From CBDAQR01 sp965199055 (GTDB lineage: Bacteria > Pseudomonadota > Gammaproteobacteria > Pseudomonadales > Halieaceae): a stretch of DNA of 64,000 nucleotides. The stretch is from contig CBDAQR010000003.1 of assembly GCA_965199055.1 (NCBI GenBank), forward strand, positions 1,612,001 through 1,676,000, in the 5' to 3' direction. The translations under genes and the position numbers were made by a program. The first letter of the stretch is position 1, and every line of letters starts with the position of its first letter. This document shows, piece after piece, positions 1 to 8,795 of this stretch. The notes under the pieces are model-generated. The model had not been told where the DNA came from and made no database searches. It saw only the letters and a list, made by a program, of their open reading frames with translations.

Positions 1-642
1 GCCGAAGCGGCCTTGGAGCGCTCTCAGGCATTGGTGGCAGAACAGGAACTGCGTTTGTCCCGCACCCTGGTATTAGCGCCTTTCGACGGCCGCATATCCG
101 CGATTGAGGCAGCGCCCGGAGACCGGGTACGCGAGGGCGAAATTCTGCTCTCAATCTACAACACCGCCCGCTTACAGGTTCGCGTAACCCTACCCAGCGA
201 TCAGGCGGACGTAGTGAAAACCGCAATCGCAGCAGGCAGCCCAGTACAGGCACGTTTGGCCAACGGCCAGCGCCTAATGCTGGATCAGCTAGCCGGCGAG
301 GTCGCCCGGGGCCGCTCCGGTGTCGATGCGCTGTTCAATGTCGGTCCACAGAGCCACGCATTAGAACTGGGAAAAGCCGTGGATATTACCGTGGAGATGC
401 CCGCGTTACTGGCGGTGGCCGCGATTCCAGTACAGAGTCTTTATGGTGATGACCGAATCTATACGGTTGTGGACGGGCGCTTGCAGGGCGTTACCGTGCA
501 AACCCTGGGCCAGCGCGTAGCCGAAGATGGTCAGGTTCAGTTATTGATTCAGACCGGCCTGGAGCAAGCCGAAACAGAAGTGTTAACCACCGCCCTGCCC
601 CGCGCTGCTACCGGCCTGCGCGTCGACGTCATCAATAGCTGA
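1..642 (+). CDS. RND efflux periplasmic adaptor (HlyD family), C-terminal part
   Basis: The frame is open from the first base, so the gene begins before the window and only the last 213 codons are present. The first residues form the end of a coiled-coil hairpin, then a lipoyl-like half motif (APFDGRISAIEAAPGDRV) and a beta-barrel region, the order seen in membrane fusion proteins of RND or ABC exporters. Such adaptors sit in the periplasm and link an inner-membrane pump to an outer-membrane channel. No pump gene follows: the next gene is a MscS channel about 110 bp away. Its partner is therefore probably upstream of the window, or the RND permease at 3069-6248. The family call is firm; the substrate cannot be told. 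Confidence 0.85.
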   Translation, partial: AEAALERSQALVAEQELRLSRTLVLAPFDGRISAIEAAPGDRVREGEILLSIYNTARLQVRVTLPSDQADVVKTAIAAGSPVQARLANGQRLMLDQLAGEVARGRSGVDALFNVGPQSHALELGKAVDITVEMPALLAVAAIPVQSLYGDDRIYTVVDGRLQGVTVQTLGQRVAEDGQVQLLIQTGLEQAETEVLTTALPRAATGLRVDVINS

Positions 643-755
643 GGCCGCTATCGAAGAGCAAAGCGAGAAGCAGTTCACATTCTCGGTGGTACTTTCTATC
701 CAAATTCATCTACTCTTGGGGTTCCGGAACAAATAACAGCAAAGAGGAATCCCGC

Positions 756-1577
756 ATGCTGGACAATATCGATCTCGAGGCCATCTCAAACGACATAATA
801 TGGCCCTGGGCAATCAACATCGTCATGGCCGTCGTCATATTCATTGTCGGCCGCATTGTCGTCAACATCATCGTCAATATCTCCCGCAAACTCATGATCA
901 AGGCCAACATGGACGAAATGTTGGTGGGCTTCATCACGTCGATTTTGCGCTGGATCTTGTTGCTGTTTGTCATCATCGCCGCGCTCGGCCAACTCGGTGT
1001 CGACACCACCTCGCTGGTAGCACTGTTGGGTGCCGCAGGTCTGGCCATCGGCCTGTCACTGCAAGGATCGCTGCAAAACTTTGCGTCTGGCGTGATGCTG
1101 ATCGTCTTCCGACCCTTCCAGAAAGGCGACTTCGTTGATATCGCTGGCACGGCGGGCGTGGTCGAAGAAATCGGTATCTTCACCACCACCATGGCGACGG
1201 TCGATAATAAGGAAATCATTGTCCCTAATGGCGCTATCTATAGCTCCACGATCACCAACTTCTCGGCACGCGATACACGCCGAGTCGACATGGTGTTCGG
1301 CATCGGCTACGACGATGACATTCAGAAAGCGAAGCAGATTCTTAGCGATATCGTCGCCGCCGACGAGCGCGTATTACAAGATCCTGAACCCACCATCGCA
1401 GTCGGCGAGCTGGGAGCCTCCAGCATCGACTTTGTGGTGCGGCCCTGGGTGAACGCCGCCGACTACTGGGCGGTCAAGTTCGACATGAACGAAAAAGTAA
1501 AGGCTGCGTTTGACGCCAACGGTATCTCAATTCCCTACCCACAGATGGATATTCATGTGGACAAGGTCGAGAGCTAG
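756..1577 (+). CDS. mscS: Small-conductance mechanosensitive channel, MscS family
   Basis: This 273-residue protein is close in length to E. coli MscS. Three hydrophobic segments lie near residues 17-40, 58-80 and 90-112. The third carries the Gly/Ala-rich pore helix (LLGAAGLAIGLSLQGSLQNF) that is the family signature. It is followed by the beta domain (FRPFQKGDFVDIAG) and the alpha/beta vestibule domain. It should open under membrane tension to release solutes during hypo-osmotic shock. The ATG is preceded by an AGAGG ribosome site at a normal distance. It stands alone, with a large hairpin directly after the stop. Confidence 0.95.
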   Translation: MLDNIDLEAISNDIIWPWAINIVMAVVIFIVGRIVVNIIVNISRKLMIKANMDEMLVGFITSILRWILLLFVIIAALGQLGVDTTSLVALLGAAGLAIGLSLQGSLQNFASGVMLIVFRPFQKGDFVDIAGTAGVVEEIGIFTTTMATVDNKEIIVPNGAIYSSTITNFSARDTRRVDMVFGIGYDDDIQKAKQILSDIVAADERVLQDPEPTIAVGELGASSIDFVVRPWVNAADYWAVKFDMNEKVKAAFDANGISIPYPQMDIHVDKVES

Positions 1578-1584
1578 TAGCCCA

Positions 1585-1632
1585 CTAAAACCCCAGTTTT
1601 TTTGTGAATTTGGCATAAAACTGCGGTTTTAG
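1585..1632. terminator. Large imperfect hairpin after mscS
   Basis: Two 16-base arms, 1585-1600 and 1617-1632, are reverse complements of each other with a single mismatch and are separated by a 16-base spacer. The arms begin CTAAAACC and end GGTTTTAG. The position just after the mscS stop suggests transcription termination. There is no clean uridine run after the stem on the plus strand, so it could instead be a 3'-protecting stem or a bidirectional element. Confidence 0.5.
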
Positions 1633-1755
1633 CGTCTTTATTAACCATAATTAATCCCTCAACGGACCCCATCCGTAATAAAATCAACGACTTGCATAGT
1701 GCGCGAACACGCGCTGGATATGCCTGTCTGAGCATTGGTACCGGAAGGGATTAAA

Positions 1756-3072
1756 GTGGCCTCCAAATCATTTAAAGCACTGCTGCCCATACTGCTGATA
1801 GCGGGTTCGCTGGTTATCGCAGTCGTGCTCATCGCCAGCCGCCCAGAAAACAAGCTACAGCCCGCGGTGCCCCGCTCAGCACTCATCGACGTCGCTGAAG
1901 TGCGTTTACAAGATTTGCGCATCCCCATCCAGGCCCAGGGCACCGTCACACCCCACCGCGACACCACACTGGTCTCACAGGTGGGTGGTCAGATTGTCGG
2001 CGTCTCGCCCTCATTCCACGCCGGTGGCTATGTCGCCGCGGGTGAAATGATGCTGCAGATCGATGACCGCGATTACCAGGCGGCACTGCTGCGAGCGCGC
2101 TCCGCCGTGGCAACGGCTAAGAGTAACCTGGCACAGGAGAAAGGCCGCGCAGAAGTCGCTCGCCGCGAATGGGAGAGACTCGACAACCGCGGCAGCCGCA
2201 GCCAGGAAGGTAAAGACCTGTATCTGCGTAAACCGCAGTTGGAACAGGCGCAGGCACAATTGCTGTCAGCGCAGGCAGACCTGCAAAAGGCCCAGGACGA
2301 CCTGGAACGCACCACGATTCGTGCGCCCTATGACGCACTGATACAGGAAAAACAAGCCGATCTCGGTAAATTCCTCTCTCCCGGCACCCCCGTGGCAAGG
2401 GTGTTTGCGGTGGACTATGCAGAGGTGCGACTGTCACTCCCGCAGAGCAGACTCTCCTATCTCGATCTGCCCGATGTTGCTGGAAAGATGGCGGGGGAAT
2501 TACCAATGGTAGACCTCTACACCGACGTCGCGGGTGACATTACCCACTGGCAGGCTCGCTTGCATCGCACTGAAGCCGCACTCGATGAGCGCTCGCGGGT
2601 ATTGTTTGCGGTTGCCCGCATCGATGATCCCTACGGCTTGGAAGTGGGTGATAATCAGCCACTGCGGGTGGGCACGTTCGTTAAAGCGAATATCCTCGGT
2701 CGCGAGATGACCAATATCGTGCCACTGCCGCGGCATGTATTGCGCGCGGGCAACCAGGTGTGGATCGTCGACGAACAACGACGTCTGCGCAATCGAAATG
2801 TCACGACGCTGCGCACTGAAGGTAACGAAATCTACGTAACCAGCGGACTCAATGACGGCGATCTGGTGGCATTATCCACCGTTAGCGGTGCACTGCCGGG
2901 CATGGGGGTGCGCATCAATAGCACCGTGAGCACCCTGCGCCAGCAGGAGTCACTGATTGAGGCCGCCGGCATGGTGATTGAGGCGCCTGCGTCCGAAGAA
3001 GAGGAAGCCACTTCAACCCCGCCTGACCAAAGCTCGGCCGACGACAGCAACCGCGACGTCACCGCGGCATGA
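1756..3072 (+). CDS. RND efflux periplasmic adaptor subunit
   Basis: A membrane fusion protein of 438 residues. The longest frame opens with TTG at 1735, but GTG at 1756 has a GGAAGGG ribosome site at the right spacing and gives a proper N-terminal membrane anchor (KALLPILLIAGSLVIAVVL). Next come a first lipoyl half (VGGQIVGVSPSFHAGGYV), an Ala/Gln/Leu-rich coiled-coil hairpin, the second lipoyl half (IRAPYDALIQEKQADLG) and a beta barrel. The C-terminal tail is acidic. The stop overlaps the start of the RND permease by 4 bases (ATGA), so both are co-translated as one pump. Confidence 0.93.
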   Translation: MASKSFKALLPILLIAGSLVIAVVLIASRPENKLQPAVPRSALIDVAEVRLQDLRIPIQAQGTVTPHRDTTLVSQVGGQIVGVSPSFHAGGYVAAGEMMLQIDDRDYQAALLRARSAVATAKSNLAQEKGRAEVARREWERLDNRGSRSQEGKDLYLRKPQLEQAQAQLLSAQADLQKAQDDLERTTIRAPYDALIQEKQADLGKFLSPGTPVARVFAVDYAEVRLSLPQSRLSYLDLPDVAGKMAGELPMVDLYTDVAGDITHWQARLHRTEAALDERSRVLFAVARIDDPYGLEVGDNQPLRVGTFVKANILGREMTNIVPLPRHVLRAGNQVWIVDEQRRLRNRNVTTLRTEGNEIYVTSGLNDGDLVALSTVSGALPGMGVRINSTVSTLRQQESLIEAAGMVIEAPASEEEEATSTPPDQSSADDSNRDVTAA

Positions 3073-6000
3073 GTGAAACTAACGAGAAGGGACTCATCGC
3101 CTGGTGGGCCACCAATCCAGTAGCCGCCAATCTGCTGATGTTGGTTATCGTGTCGGTGGGCCTGTTGTCTGGCCTCACCATCAAACGCACGATGATGCCG
3201 GAGTTCGAAATTCCCTTCATACAGGTGAGCATGCCCTACCCCGGTGCCGCACCCGAGGAAGTTGAACTTGGCATCATTCTCAAGATCGAGGAAGCCATTA
3301 CCGATCTGGATGGCATCAAACGAGTCGAGTCCAGTGCCATGGAATCGATGGCCATGGTATTTATTGAGCCTGAGGAAGAAGACGACCTCATCGAGCTCAT
3401 CAACGATGTAAAGAATCGTATCGACGCCATCGCGCACTTCCCCGAGGGGGCCGAGAAACCCATTATCGGCCGCGTAGAAATGCCCATCCAGGCGCTCATG
3501 ATCCAGATCTCGGGCGACCTCGACGAGCGCGCAATGAAGGAGTTGGGCGAGCAGGTCAAGCTGGATCTGATATCTGATCCGGATATCTCTTCGGTGAATA
3601 TCTGGGGCGTTCGGGACTACGAAATTGCCATCGAAATCTCTGAACACCGGCTGCAGGAATACCATCTGACGCTGGGTCAGGTCGCCAATATCGTAGCCTC
3701 TTCCTCCATTGACCTGCCGGGCGGTTCGGTGCGCACCGACAACGGCGACATCCTCTTACGCACCCGCGGCCAGGCTTATCGACAGGCGGACTTCGAAGAC
3801 ATTGTGCTAAAGACCTTTCCCGACGGCACCCGCTTGTTGTTAGGCGAAATCGCGACGATCGAAGATGGATTTGAAGACCGCATGGGCTTCGCGTCCTTCG
3901 ATAACGAGTACTCGATCGGCCTCGCTATTTCCGCGATGGGCGCGCAGGACATTCTTGCCGCCGCGCGTGCGGCCAAGAAATACGTCGAGAAGAAGAATGC
4001 AACGCTGCCCGACAATGTGCGGCTCACGATCTGGAACGACTTCTCCTACTACCTGAACGAACGCCTCGGCATGATGATGAAGAATCTGGGGATGGGCGCA
4101 CTGGTGGTCTTCGTCGTGCTGGCGTTATTCCTGGAGGTGAAACTCGCGTTCTGGGTGATGGTGGGCATCCCGATATGCTTCTTCGGCTCTATGGCAGTTT
4201 TCGGCTCTCCGTTTATCGGCGGCACCCTCAATATCATCAGCGCCTTTGCCTTCATTCTGGTACTGGGAATCGTGGTGGACGATGCCATCATCATCGGTGA
4301 GAGCGCGTATTCGGAAGTCGAAGCACGAGGCCATAGCGTCGACGCTGTCGTGGTTGGCGCAAAACGAGTTGCCACACCCGCGACGTTTGGCGTACTGACG
4401 ACCATAGCGGCATTCATGCCCACGCTGTTTATCGACGGCGGTCTATCGTTCTTCGGCGAGGCAATCGGCTTCGTGGTGATCTTCTGCCTGCTATTCTCGC
4501 TGGTGGAATCGAAGTGGATTCTTCCCGCCCACCTGGCCCACAGCAAGCCCGCCACTTCCGGCCCGCTGGTCGCTATCGATCATATCCAGGAAGCCGTCAA
4601 CCGCGGCATGAAGGAGTTCGTCGAGCAACGCTACAAGCCCTTTGTCGAGCACTGCATTCAGCACCGCTACATTACCGTGGCGCTATTTATCTCCGGCCTG
4701 ATTCTGACCATTGGGGTTATCGGCGGGGGCCAGGTGCGCGTCGTCTGGTCACCGGATTTCGAAGGTGAGTCTATCCGCATGGAACTCATCATGATCGACG
4801 GCACACCCCAGCGCCGCACCATGGAGGCCATGCGCCAGATTGGCATGGCACTGGAGGAGATCGAGCGAGAATACATCGAGGAAACCGGCGGCGAAGAACA
4901 TATTGTTGAGCACATCTTCGCCTGGGGTTCCGGTCGTACAGAGGCCAACCTGCATGTGGAAATGACCCGTGCTGACACACGCAGCATTCGCGCCCGCGAT
5001 GTCATGGAGCGCTGGCGTGAAAAAGTCGGTGAGGTGCCCGGCGCGGAAGTGTTCTCGCTGAGTGCCGATGACGGCCCCAGTTTTGGCCCCGACATCTCTC
5101 TGGACCTGGCGCATCCGAACTGGGAGCAGTTGCAGGCCGCCACGCTCGAGTTAGAAGCCAAGCTGAAGGAGTACAACGGCCTTTATGATGTCCAGAGCGA
5201 TATCAGCGCCGTGTCCGATGAGTTCCACTTCGATATTCTGCCGGAGGGCGAGAGCCTGGGTATCACCCGCTTTGACCTCGGCTCGCAGATTCGCCACGCT
5301 TTCTACGGTGCTGAGGCACAGCGCATTCAGCGAGATACCCACGAAATCAAAGTGATGGTGCGCTACCCTGCCGAAGACAGGCGCAACACCGCGAGCCTCG
5401 ACAGCATGTTCATCCGCACGCCCAATGGCGATGCCGTACCGTTTAACTCGGTCGCCGCGGTGGATGTGGTACCCGGTTTCAGCAAAACCTCGAGAATCGA
5501 TTTTCAGCGCGCGGTCCAGGTCTCTTCAGAGGCCAATGTTGAGGTGGTTGAACCCGGCAGAATCACCCGGGAAGTGGTGGCCGAGTTTATGCCCGAGTTG
5601 CAGAATAAGTATCCTGGACTCGAGTTCTCGGTATCGGGCATGTCCGAAGAAGAGGACAAGATGGTGTTCAGCCTGACGATAGGCTTTGCCCTGGCGCTGT
5701 TCGCCATTTATAGCCTGCTCGCCATTCCCACCAAGTCCTACATGCAGCCGCTAATCATCATGGGTGTGATTCCCTTTGGCATTATCGGCGCCGTGCTCGG
5801 CCACATTATTACGGGCTACGCGGTATCAATGATGTCTGCTGTAGGCATCATCGCCTTATCTGGTGTGGTGGTGAACGACAGTCTGATTATGGTGGATTAC
5901 GTGAACCGATTAGTTCGCGAAGGCGTGGCGCGGCCTGAAGCGGCGGTCATTGCCGGCACCAAGCGTTTCCGTGCAATCGTGCTGACCTCACTCACCACCT

Positions 6001-6248
6001 TTATGGCTCTGGTACCCATGCTACTGGAAACCAGCTCCCAGGCCGGCGTGATCATACCCATGGCGGTATCGCTGGCCTTCGGCATCGTTTTCGCCACAGT
6101 CATTACCCTGATACTGGTGCCCTGCCTGTACGTGATCATCGATGACGTAGGCGAGGTCACCGGCACCAAGCCCGAGGAAGAGCCACCGCTCTCACTGGAG
6201 GCGCAGTCTGCCAAGGTGGCGCTAGAGAGCCTTCAGCCTAAGGGGTAG
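3069..6248 (+). CDS. RND-family efflux permease (AcrB/MexF-like)
   Basis: The 1059-residue length is typical of an inner-membrane RND transporter. It has the N-terminal transmembrane helix (PVAANLLMLVIVSVGLLSG), two large periplasmic loops, and helix 4 with the proton-relay Asp pair (GIVVDDAIIIGESAYSE). The second half repeats the plan, with SGVVVNDSLIMVDYV in the helix-10 position. It exports hydrophobic or amphipathic compounds using the proton gradient, with the adaptor encoded immediately upstream (ATGA overlap). No outer-membrane channel gene is present nearby. The last codons and the stop lie inside the first unit of a tandem repeat (6223-6290), so the C-terminal Gln-Pro-Lys-Gly is encoded by repeat DNA. 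Confidence 0.95.
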   Translation: MSETNEKGLIAWWATNPVAANLLMLVIVSVGLLSGLTIKRTMMPEFEIPFIQVSMPYPGAAPEEVELGIILKIEEAITDLDGIKRVESSAMESMAMVFIEPEEEDDLIELINDVKNRIDAIAHFPEGAEKPIIGRVEMPIQALMIQISGDLDERAMKELGEQVKLDLISDPDISSVNIWGVRDYEIAIEISEHRLQEYHLTLGQVANIVASSSIDLPGGSVRTDNGDILLRTRGQAYRQADFEDIVLKTFPDGTRLLLGEIATIEDGFEDRMGFASFDNEYSIGLAISAMGAQDILAAARAAKKYVEKKNATLPDNVRLTIWNDFSYYLNERLGMMMKNLGMGALVVFVVLALFLEVKLAFWVMVGIPICFFGSMAVFGSPFIGGTLNIISAFAFILVLGIVVDDAIIIGESAYSEVEARGHSVDAVVVGAKRVATPATFGVLTTIAAFMPTLFIDGGLSFFGEAIGFVVIFCLLFSLVESKWILPAHLAHSKPATSGPLVAIDHIQEAVNRGMKEFVEQRYKPFVEHCIQHRYITVALFISGLILTIGVIGGGQVRVVWSPDFEGESIRMELIMIDGTPQRRTMEAMRQIGMALEEIEREYIEETGGEEHIVEHIFAWGSGRTEANLHVEMTRADTRSIRARDVMERWREKVGEVPGAEVFSLSADDGPSFGPDISLDLAHPNWEQLQAATLELEAKLKEYNGLYDVQSDISAVSDEFHFDILPEGESLGITRFDLGSQIRHAFYGAEAQRIQRDTHEIKVMVRYPAEDRRNTASLDSMFIRTPNGDAVPFNSVAAVDVVPGFSKTSRIDFQRAVQVSSEANVEVVEPGRITREVVAEFMPELQNKYPGLEFSVSGMSEEEDKMVFSLTIGFALALFAIYSLLAIPTKSYMQPLIIMGVIPFGIIGAVLGHIITGYAVSMMSAVGIIALSGVVVNDSLIMVDYVNRLVREGVARPEAAVIAGTKRFRAIVLTSLTTFMALVPMLLETSSQAGVIIPMAVSLAFGIVFATVITLILVPCLYVIIDDVGEVTGTKPEEEPPLSLEAQSAKVALESLQPKG

Positions 6249-6290
6249 AGAGCCTTCAGCCTAAGGGGTAGAGCCTTCAGCCCAAAGGGT
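6223..6290 (+). repeat. Three-copy 23-bp tandem repeat, locus 1
   Basis: Units run 6223-6245 and 6246-6268 (identical, 23 bases, core GAGCCTTCAGCCTAAGGGG) and 6269-6289 (21 bases, with CCCAAAGGG in place of CCTAAGGGG). Each unit can form a tiny hairpin, CCTT-loop-AAGG. The first unit contains the stop codon of the RND permease. The same repeat, again in three copies and with the same two variants, lies at 27069-27128. Nothing else was seen in this short intergenic stretch. Confidence 0.9.
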
Positions 6291-6300
6291 AGTGAGCCGA

Positions 6301-7293
6301 TTACCAGGGCAGGAACTCCTTCCGACCCAGAGACCTGATGGCATGCAACACGTGCGAAAATCCAAGCTCTGTGGACAGCGCTCCCGGGATATCGTGTCCC
6401 CAGTTGCTCATGCGATCGTAAACTTTGTCAGCTTGCCATTCAGATTCATCCACCACCAAGGCATCCCAGCCGATCTCCATCTCAAAACCTGAAGGTGTGG
6501 GTAGGTAGAAGGAAAGCTCTTTGTCATTCGGATGACGGCCTATATTGCGGGAGATTTTATAGCCCAGCTGCTGGCAGCGCTCGAAGGTCGAAGTTAGATC
6601 ATCCAGTGTCGACACTTCGATATTGAAGTGCTGCACACGGGTGGGAAACATATCGATGCGCGGCCCACGTGTGGCCGCTATTGCCACGGAGTGATGACGC
6701 TCGTTCATCCGTAGAAATGTCACATCCAGCGCTACACGTTTGCCACTCGAAATTTCAATACGATCACTGATGCGAGCATCGAATAGTTTCTGCCAGAACG
6801 CGATAGTACGATCCCGCTCTCGAGACATCACCGAAACATGTCCCAGCCCAGCCCTACCGATCTTAAAACCACTGCTGAGAATCTTCAGCGGGGCGCGATC
6901 TATGAGGGGTTCCAGAAACAATTCGATGAACAGGCCCTTAGGTCCCGCGAAGCGATAAAGGAAAACCACGCCGCGTTCGGCCGCCTGGTCGCCCTGCACC
7001 AGCTCAACACTTACGTTTCTCTCTGCGAGCCGCTGGAGCACGATATCCAGTGTCTCCTGGTCTTTGACCTGCCAGCCCATCGCGACCACATCATTGGTAT
7101 CACCTCGCTCGATGACAAGGCGCCGCGCGTGCTCGTCCATGCGAAACGCCAGCTGGTTCTCCGTGGCCGAGGCCAGGTGCAGGCCAATCGCCTCGCAAGC
7201 AAAGTGTTTCCAGTCTGTCAGCTTGCGGGTACTCGCAACCAGATAGCCCATGCTCAGTGCTCCGAAAATATCGGGCCCCGCACCATTTTCCAT
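6301..7293 (-). CDS. Type I extradiol (VOC fold) ring-cleavage dioxygenase
   Basis: At 330 residues this is a two-domain extradiol dioxygenase of the BphC/HsaC/TesB type, which opens catechols next to the two hydroxyls using Fe(II). The likely iron ligands are visible in the C-terminal domain: His152 (GLGHVSV), His222 (RVQHFNIEV) and Glu273 (GFEMEIGWD). His200/201 and Tyr263 match the usual catalytic His and Tyr. An AGGGAG ribosome site precedes the ATG. It lies 44 bp downstream of the broken TonB receptor on the same strand, so the IS insertion there may reduce its transcription. The product would suit the hydrolase at 11961-12800. Confidence 0.9.
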   Translation of the reverse strand: MENGAGPDIFGALSMGYLVASTRKLTDWKHFACEAIGLHLASATENQLAFRMDEHARRLVIERGDTNDVVAMGWQVKDQETLDIVLQRLAERNVSVELVQGDQAAERGVVFLYRFAGPKGLFIELFLEPLIDRAPLKILSSGFKIGRAGLGHVSVMSRERDRTIAFWQKLFDARISDRIEISSGKRVALDVTFLRMNERHHSVAIAATRGPRIDMFPTRVQHFNIEVSTLDDLTSTFERCQQLGYKISRNIGRHPNDKELSFYLPTPSGFEMEIGWDALVVDESEWQADKVYDRMSNWGHDIPGALSTELGFSHVLHAIRSLGRKEFLPW

Positions 7294-7337
7294 GCTTCAA
7301 TTACTCCCTTTATAACTGGCCGGACGGCGATACTGAC

Positions 7338-7539
7338 TTAGTGGCGATAACGTACGCTGGCGAAATAGCGACGGGGCTCGGTAAAGCTGACGGTGGTTGT
7401 ACCGAAAAAGTCGACACCGAATCCGCCGCGAATCTCGCGCTCATCCCCGAGATTGCGACCGAACACGCCGAACTCCCATTTGTCGTCAGCCGAGATATAG
7501 GTGATCCCAGCATTATAAATGGTGTAGCTGTCCGCATTG
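7338..7539 (-). pseudogene. TonB-dependent receptor, C-terminal fragment cut off by IS
   Basis: These bases encode the last 66 residues of an outer-membrane receptor, with typical barrel strands (YTIYNAGITY, WEFGVFGRNLGDE) and a terminal strand (RRYFASVRYRH). The fragment has no start of its own and begins at the end of an IS element. Joined to the N-terminal part at 8818-10922 after removing the IS and one copy of the 3-bp duplication, the frame reads through without error (FDRL-NADSY) and gives a receptor of about 767 residues, a normal family size. Confidence 0.92.
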
Positions 7540-7627
7540 AGAGGTGGTCCCAATAATCTGAACAGCGCTATAAGTGGATTCCCTGCCTGACTTAGGGCAT
7601 CGTATTGCCCGATATCAGGAGATCAGA

Positions 7628-7930
7628 ATGGCTAGAAGACCTCGCCGCAATCACAAACCTCAATTCAAGGCCAAGGTGGCGCTGGAGGCCCTCAAGGGTG
7701 AACAGGCCATGGCAGAACTCGCCGAGCGGTTCGACGTTCACCCGAATCAGATCACGCAGTGGAAGACACAGCTTCTGGAGCGGTCCGCTGACGTGTTTGA
7801 CGGCGGTGAGAGCAAGGAACCGCCGGTCGATGTGAAGACGCTTCATGCCAAAATCGGTGAGCTGACCTTGGAAAACGATTTTTTAGAAGGCGCGCTCAAC
7901 AAGGCGGGATTGCTGAGCGAAAGAAAATGA
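7628..7930 (+). CDS. IS3-family transposase OrfA
   Basis: This 100-residue protein has an N-terminal helix-turn-helix (QFKAKVALEALKGEQAMAEL) and a C-terminal leucine-rich segment (KIGELTLENDFLEGALNKAG). OrfA proteins bind the IS ends and control transposition. A longer frame opens at 7574, but ATG 7628 has an AGGAG ribosome site about 7 bases upstream and starts at the usual place for the family. It overlaps orfB by four bases (ATGA), with orfB in the -1 frame. Confidence 0.93.
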   Translation: MARRPRRNHKPQFKAKVALEALKGEQAMAELAERFDVHPNQITQWKTQLLERSADVFDGGESKEPPVDVKTLHAKIGELTLENDFLEGALNKAGLLSERK

Positions 7931-8754
7931 TCGACCGCGACCACAAACTGCCAATCAGTCGACAGGCCAAACTTTTGGATATCAGCCGAGGCACGGTGTA
8001 TTACCAGCCCAAGCCTATTAGCCCGCGTGATCAGATACTCATGAATCGCATAGATCGGCTTCACTTGGAGCTGCCATTCGCGGGCTCCCGGATGCTGCAG
8101 GATCTGCTGCGGCAGGAGGGCCACAGGGTGGGCCGTACCAAAGTTCGTCGACTGATGCGTCTCATGGGCATTGAAGCACTGTACCGCAAGCCCAAGACCA
8201 CTCGGCGGCATCCGCAGCACAAGGTCTATCCGTACTTACTACGGGGCCTAACTATCGACCGACCCAATCAGGTCTGGGCGATGGATTTGACCTATATCCC
8301 GATGGCCAGGGGTTTTGTCTACCTTGCCGCTGTTGTGGACTGGTACTCTCGGCGCGTGCTGTCGTGGAAAATCTCTACAACCATGGATACGCACTTCTGC
8401 CTGGAAGCCGTTGAAGAGGCCATGGAGAAATTCGGCAAGCCGGATATCTTCAACACCGACCAGGGCAGCCAGTTCACCAGTCTGGCCTTCACTAGTCTGC
8501 TGAAGGACGACGGCATCCAAATCAGCATGGACGGCAAGGGCGCCTGGCGGGACAACGTGTTCGTCGAGCGACTCTGGCGATCAGTGAAGTATGAGGAGGT
8601 TTACCTGCATGCCTACGACACTGTCTCGGCCGCCAAGGCTGGCCTGGATCGTTACTTCCGGTTCTACAACGGCCGCCGACCCCACAGCAGTCTTGACCGG
8701 CAGACACCAGATCAGTTTTACTTCGAAGCGCTGCCAATACCCATGGCAGCTTAA
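7927..8754 (+). CDS. IS3-family transposase OrfB (DDE integrase domain)
   Basis: A 275-residue integrase-fold protein. The catalytic acidic triad is visible: Asp in WAMDLTYIP, Asp in NTDQGSQFTS, and Glu in DNVFVERLWRS, followed by the family's C-terminal KYEEVYL and RPHSSL motifs. In this family OrfB is usually made as an OrfAB fusion by -1 frameshifting. Here the A-rich junction GAAAGAAAATGA would allow that or simple stop-restart coupling. It appears intact. Confidence 0.94.
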   Translation: MIDRDHKLPISRQAKLLDISRGTVYYQPKPISPRDQILMNRIDRLHLELPFAGSRMLQDLLRQEGHRVGRTKVRRLMRLMGIEALYRKPKTTRRHPQHKVYPYLLRGLTIDRPNQVWAMDLTYIPMARGFVYLAAVVDWYSRRVLSWKISTTMDTHFCLEAVEEAMEKFGKPDIFNTDQGSQFTSLAFTSLLKDDGIQISMDGKGAWRDNVFVERLWRSVKYEEVYLHAYDTVSAAKAGLDRYFRFYNGRRPHSSLDRQTPDQFYFEALPIPMAA

Positions 8755-8795
8755 ATCCAGGGCAGGCATCCACTTATAGAATCGGGTATTGCTGT

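Noticed and set aside
2832..3665. 277-codon minus-strand frame across the RND adaptor/permease junction
   Set aside because: It shadows two well-supported genes, and its translation shows no domain.
6223..6290. CRISPR array
   Set aside because: The units are directly adjacent without spacers, and there are only three; no cas genes were seen.
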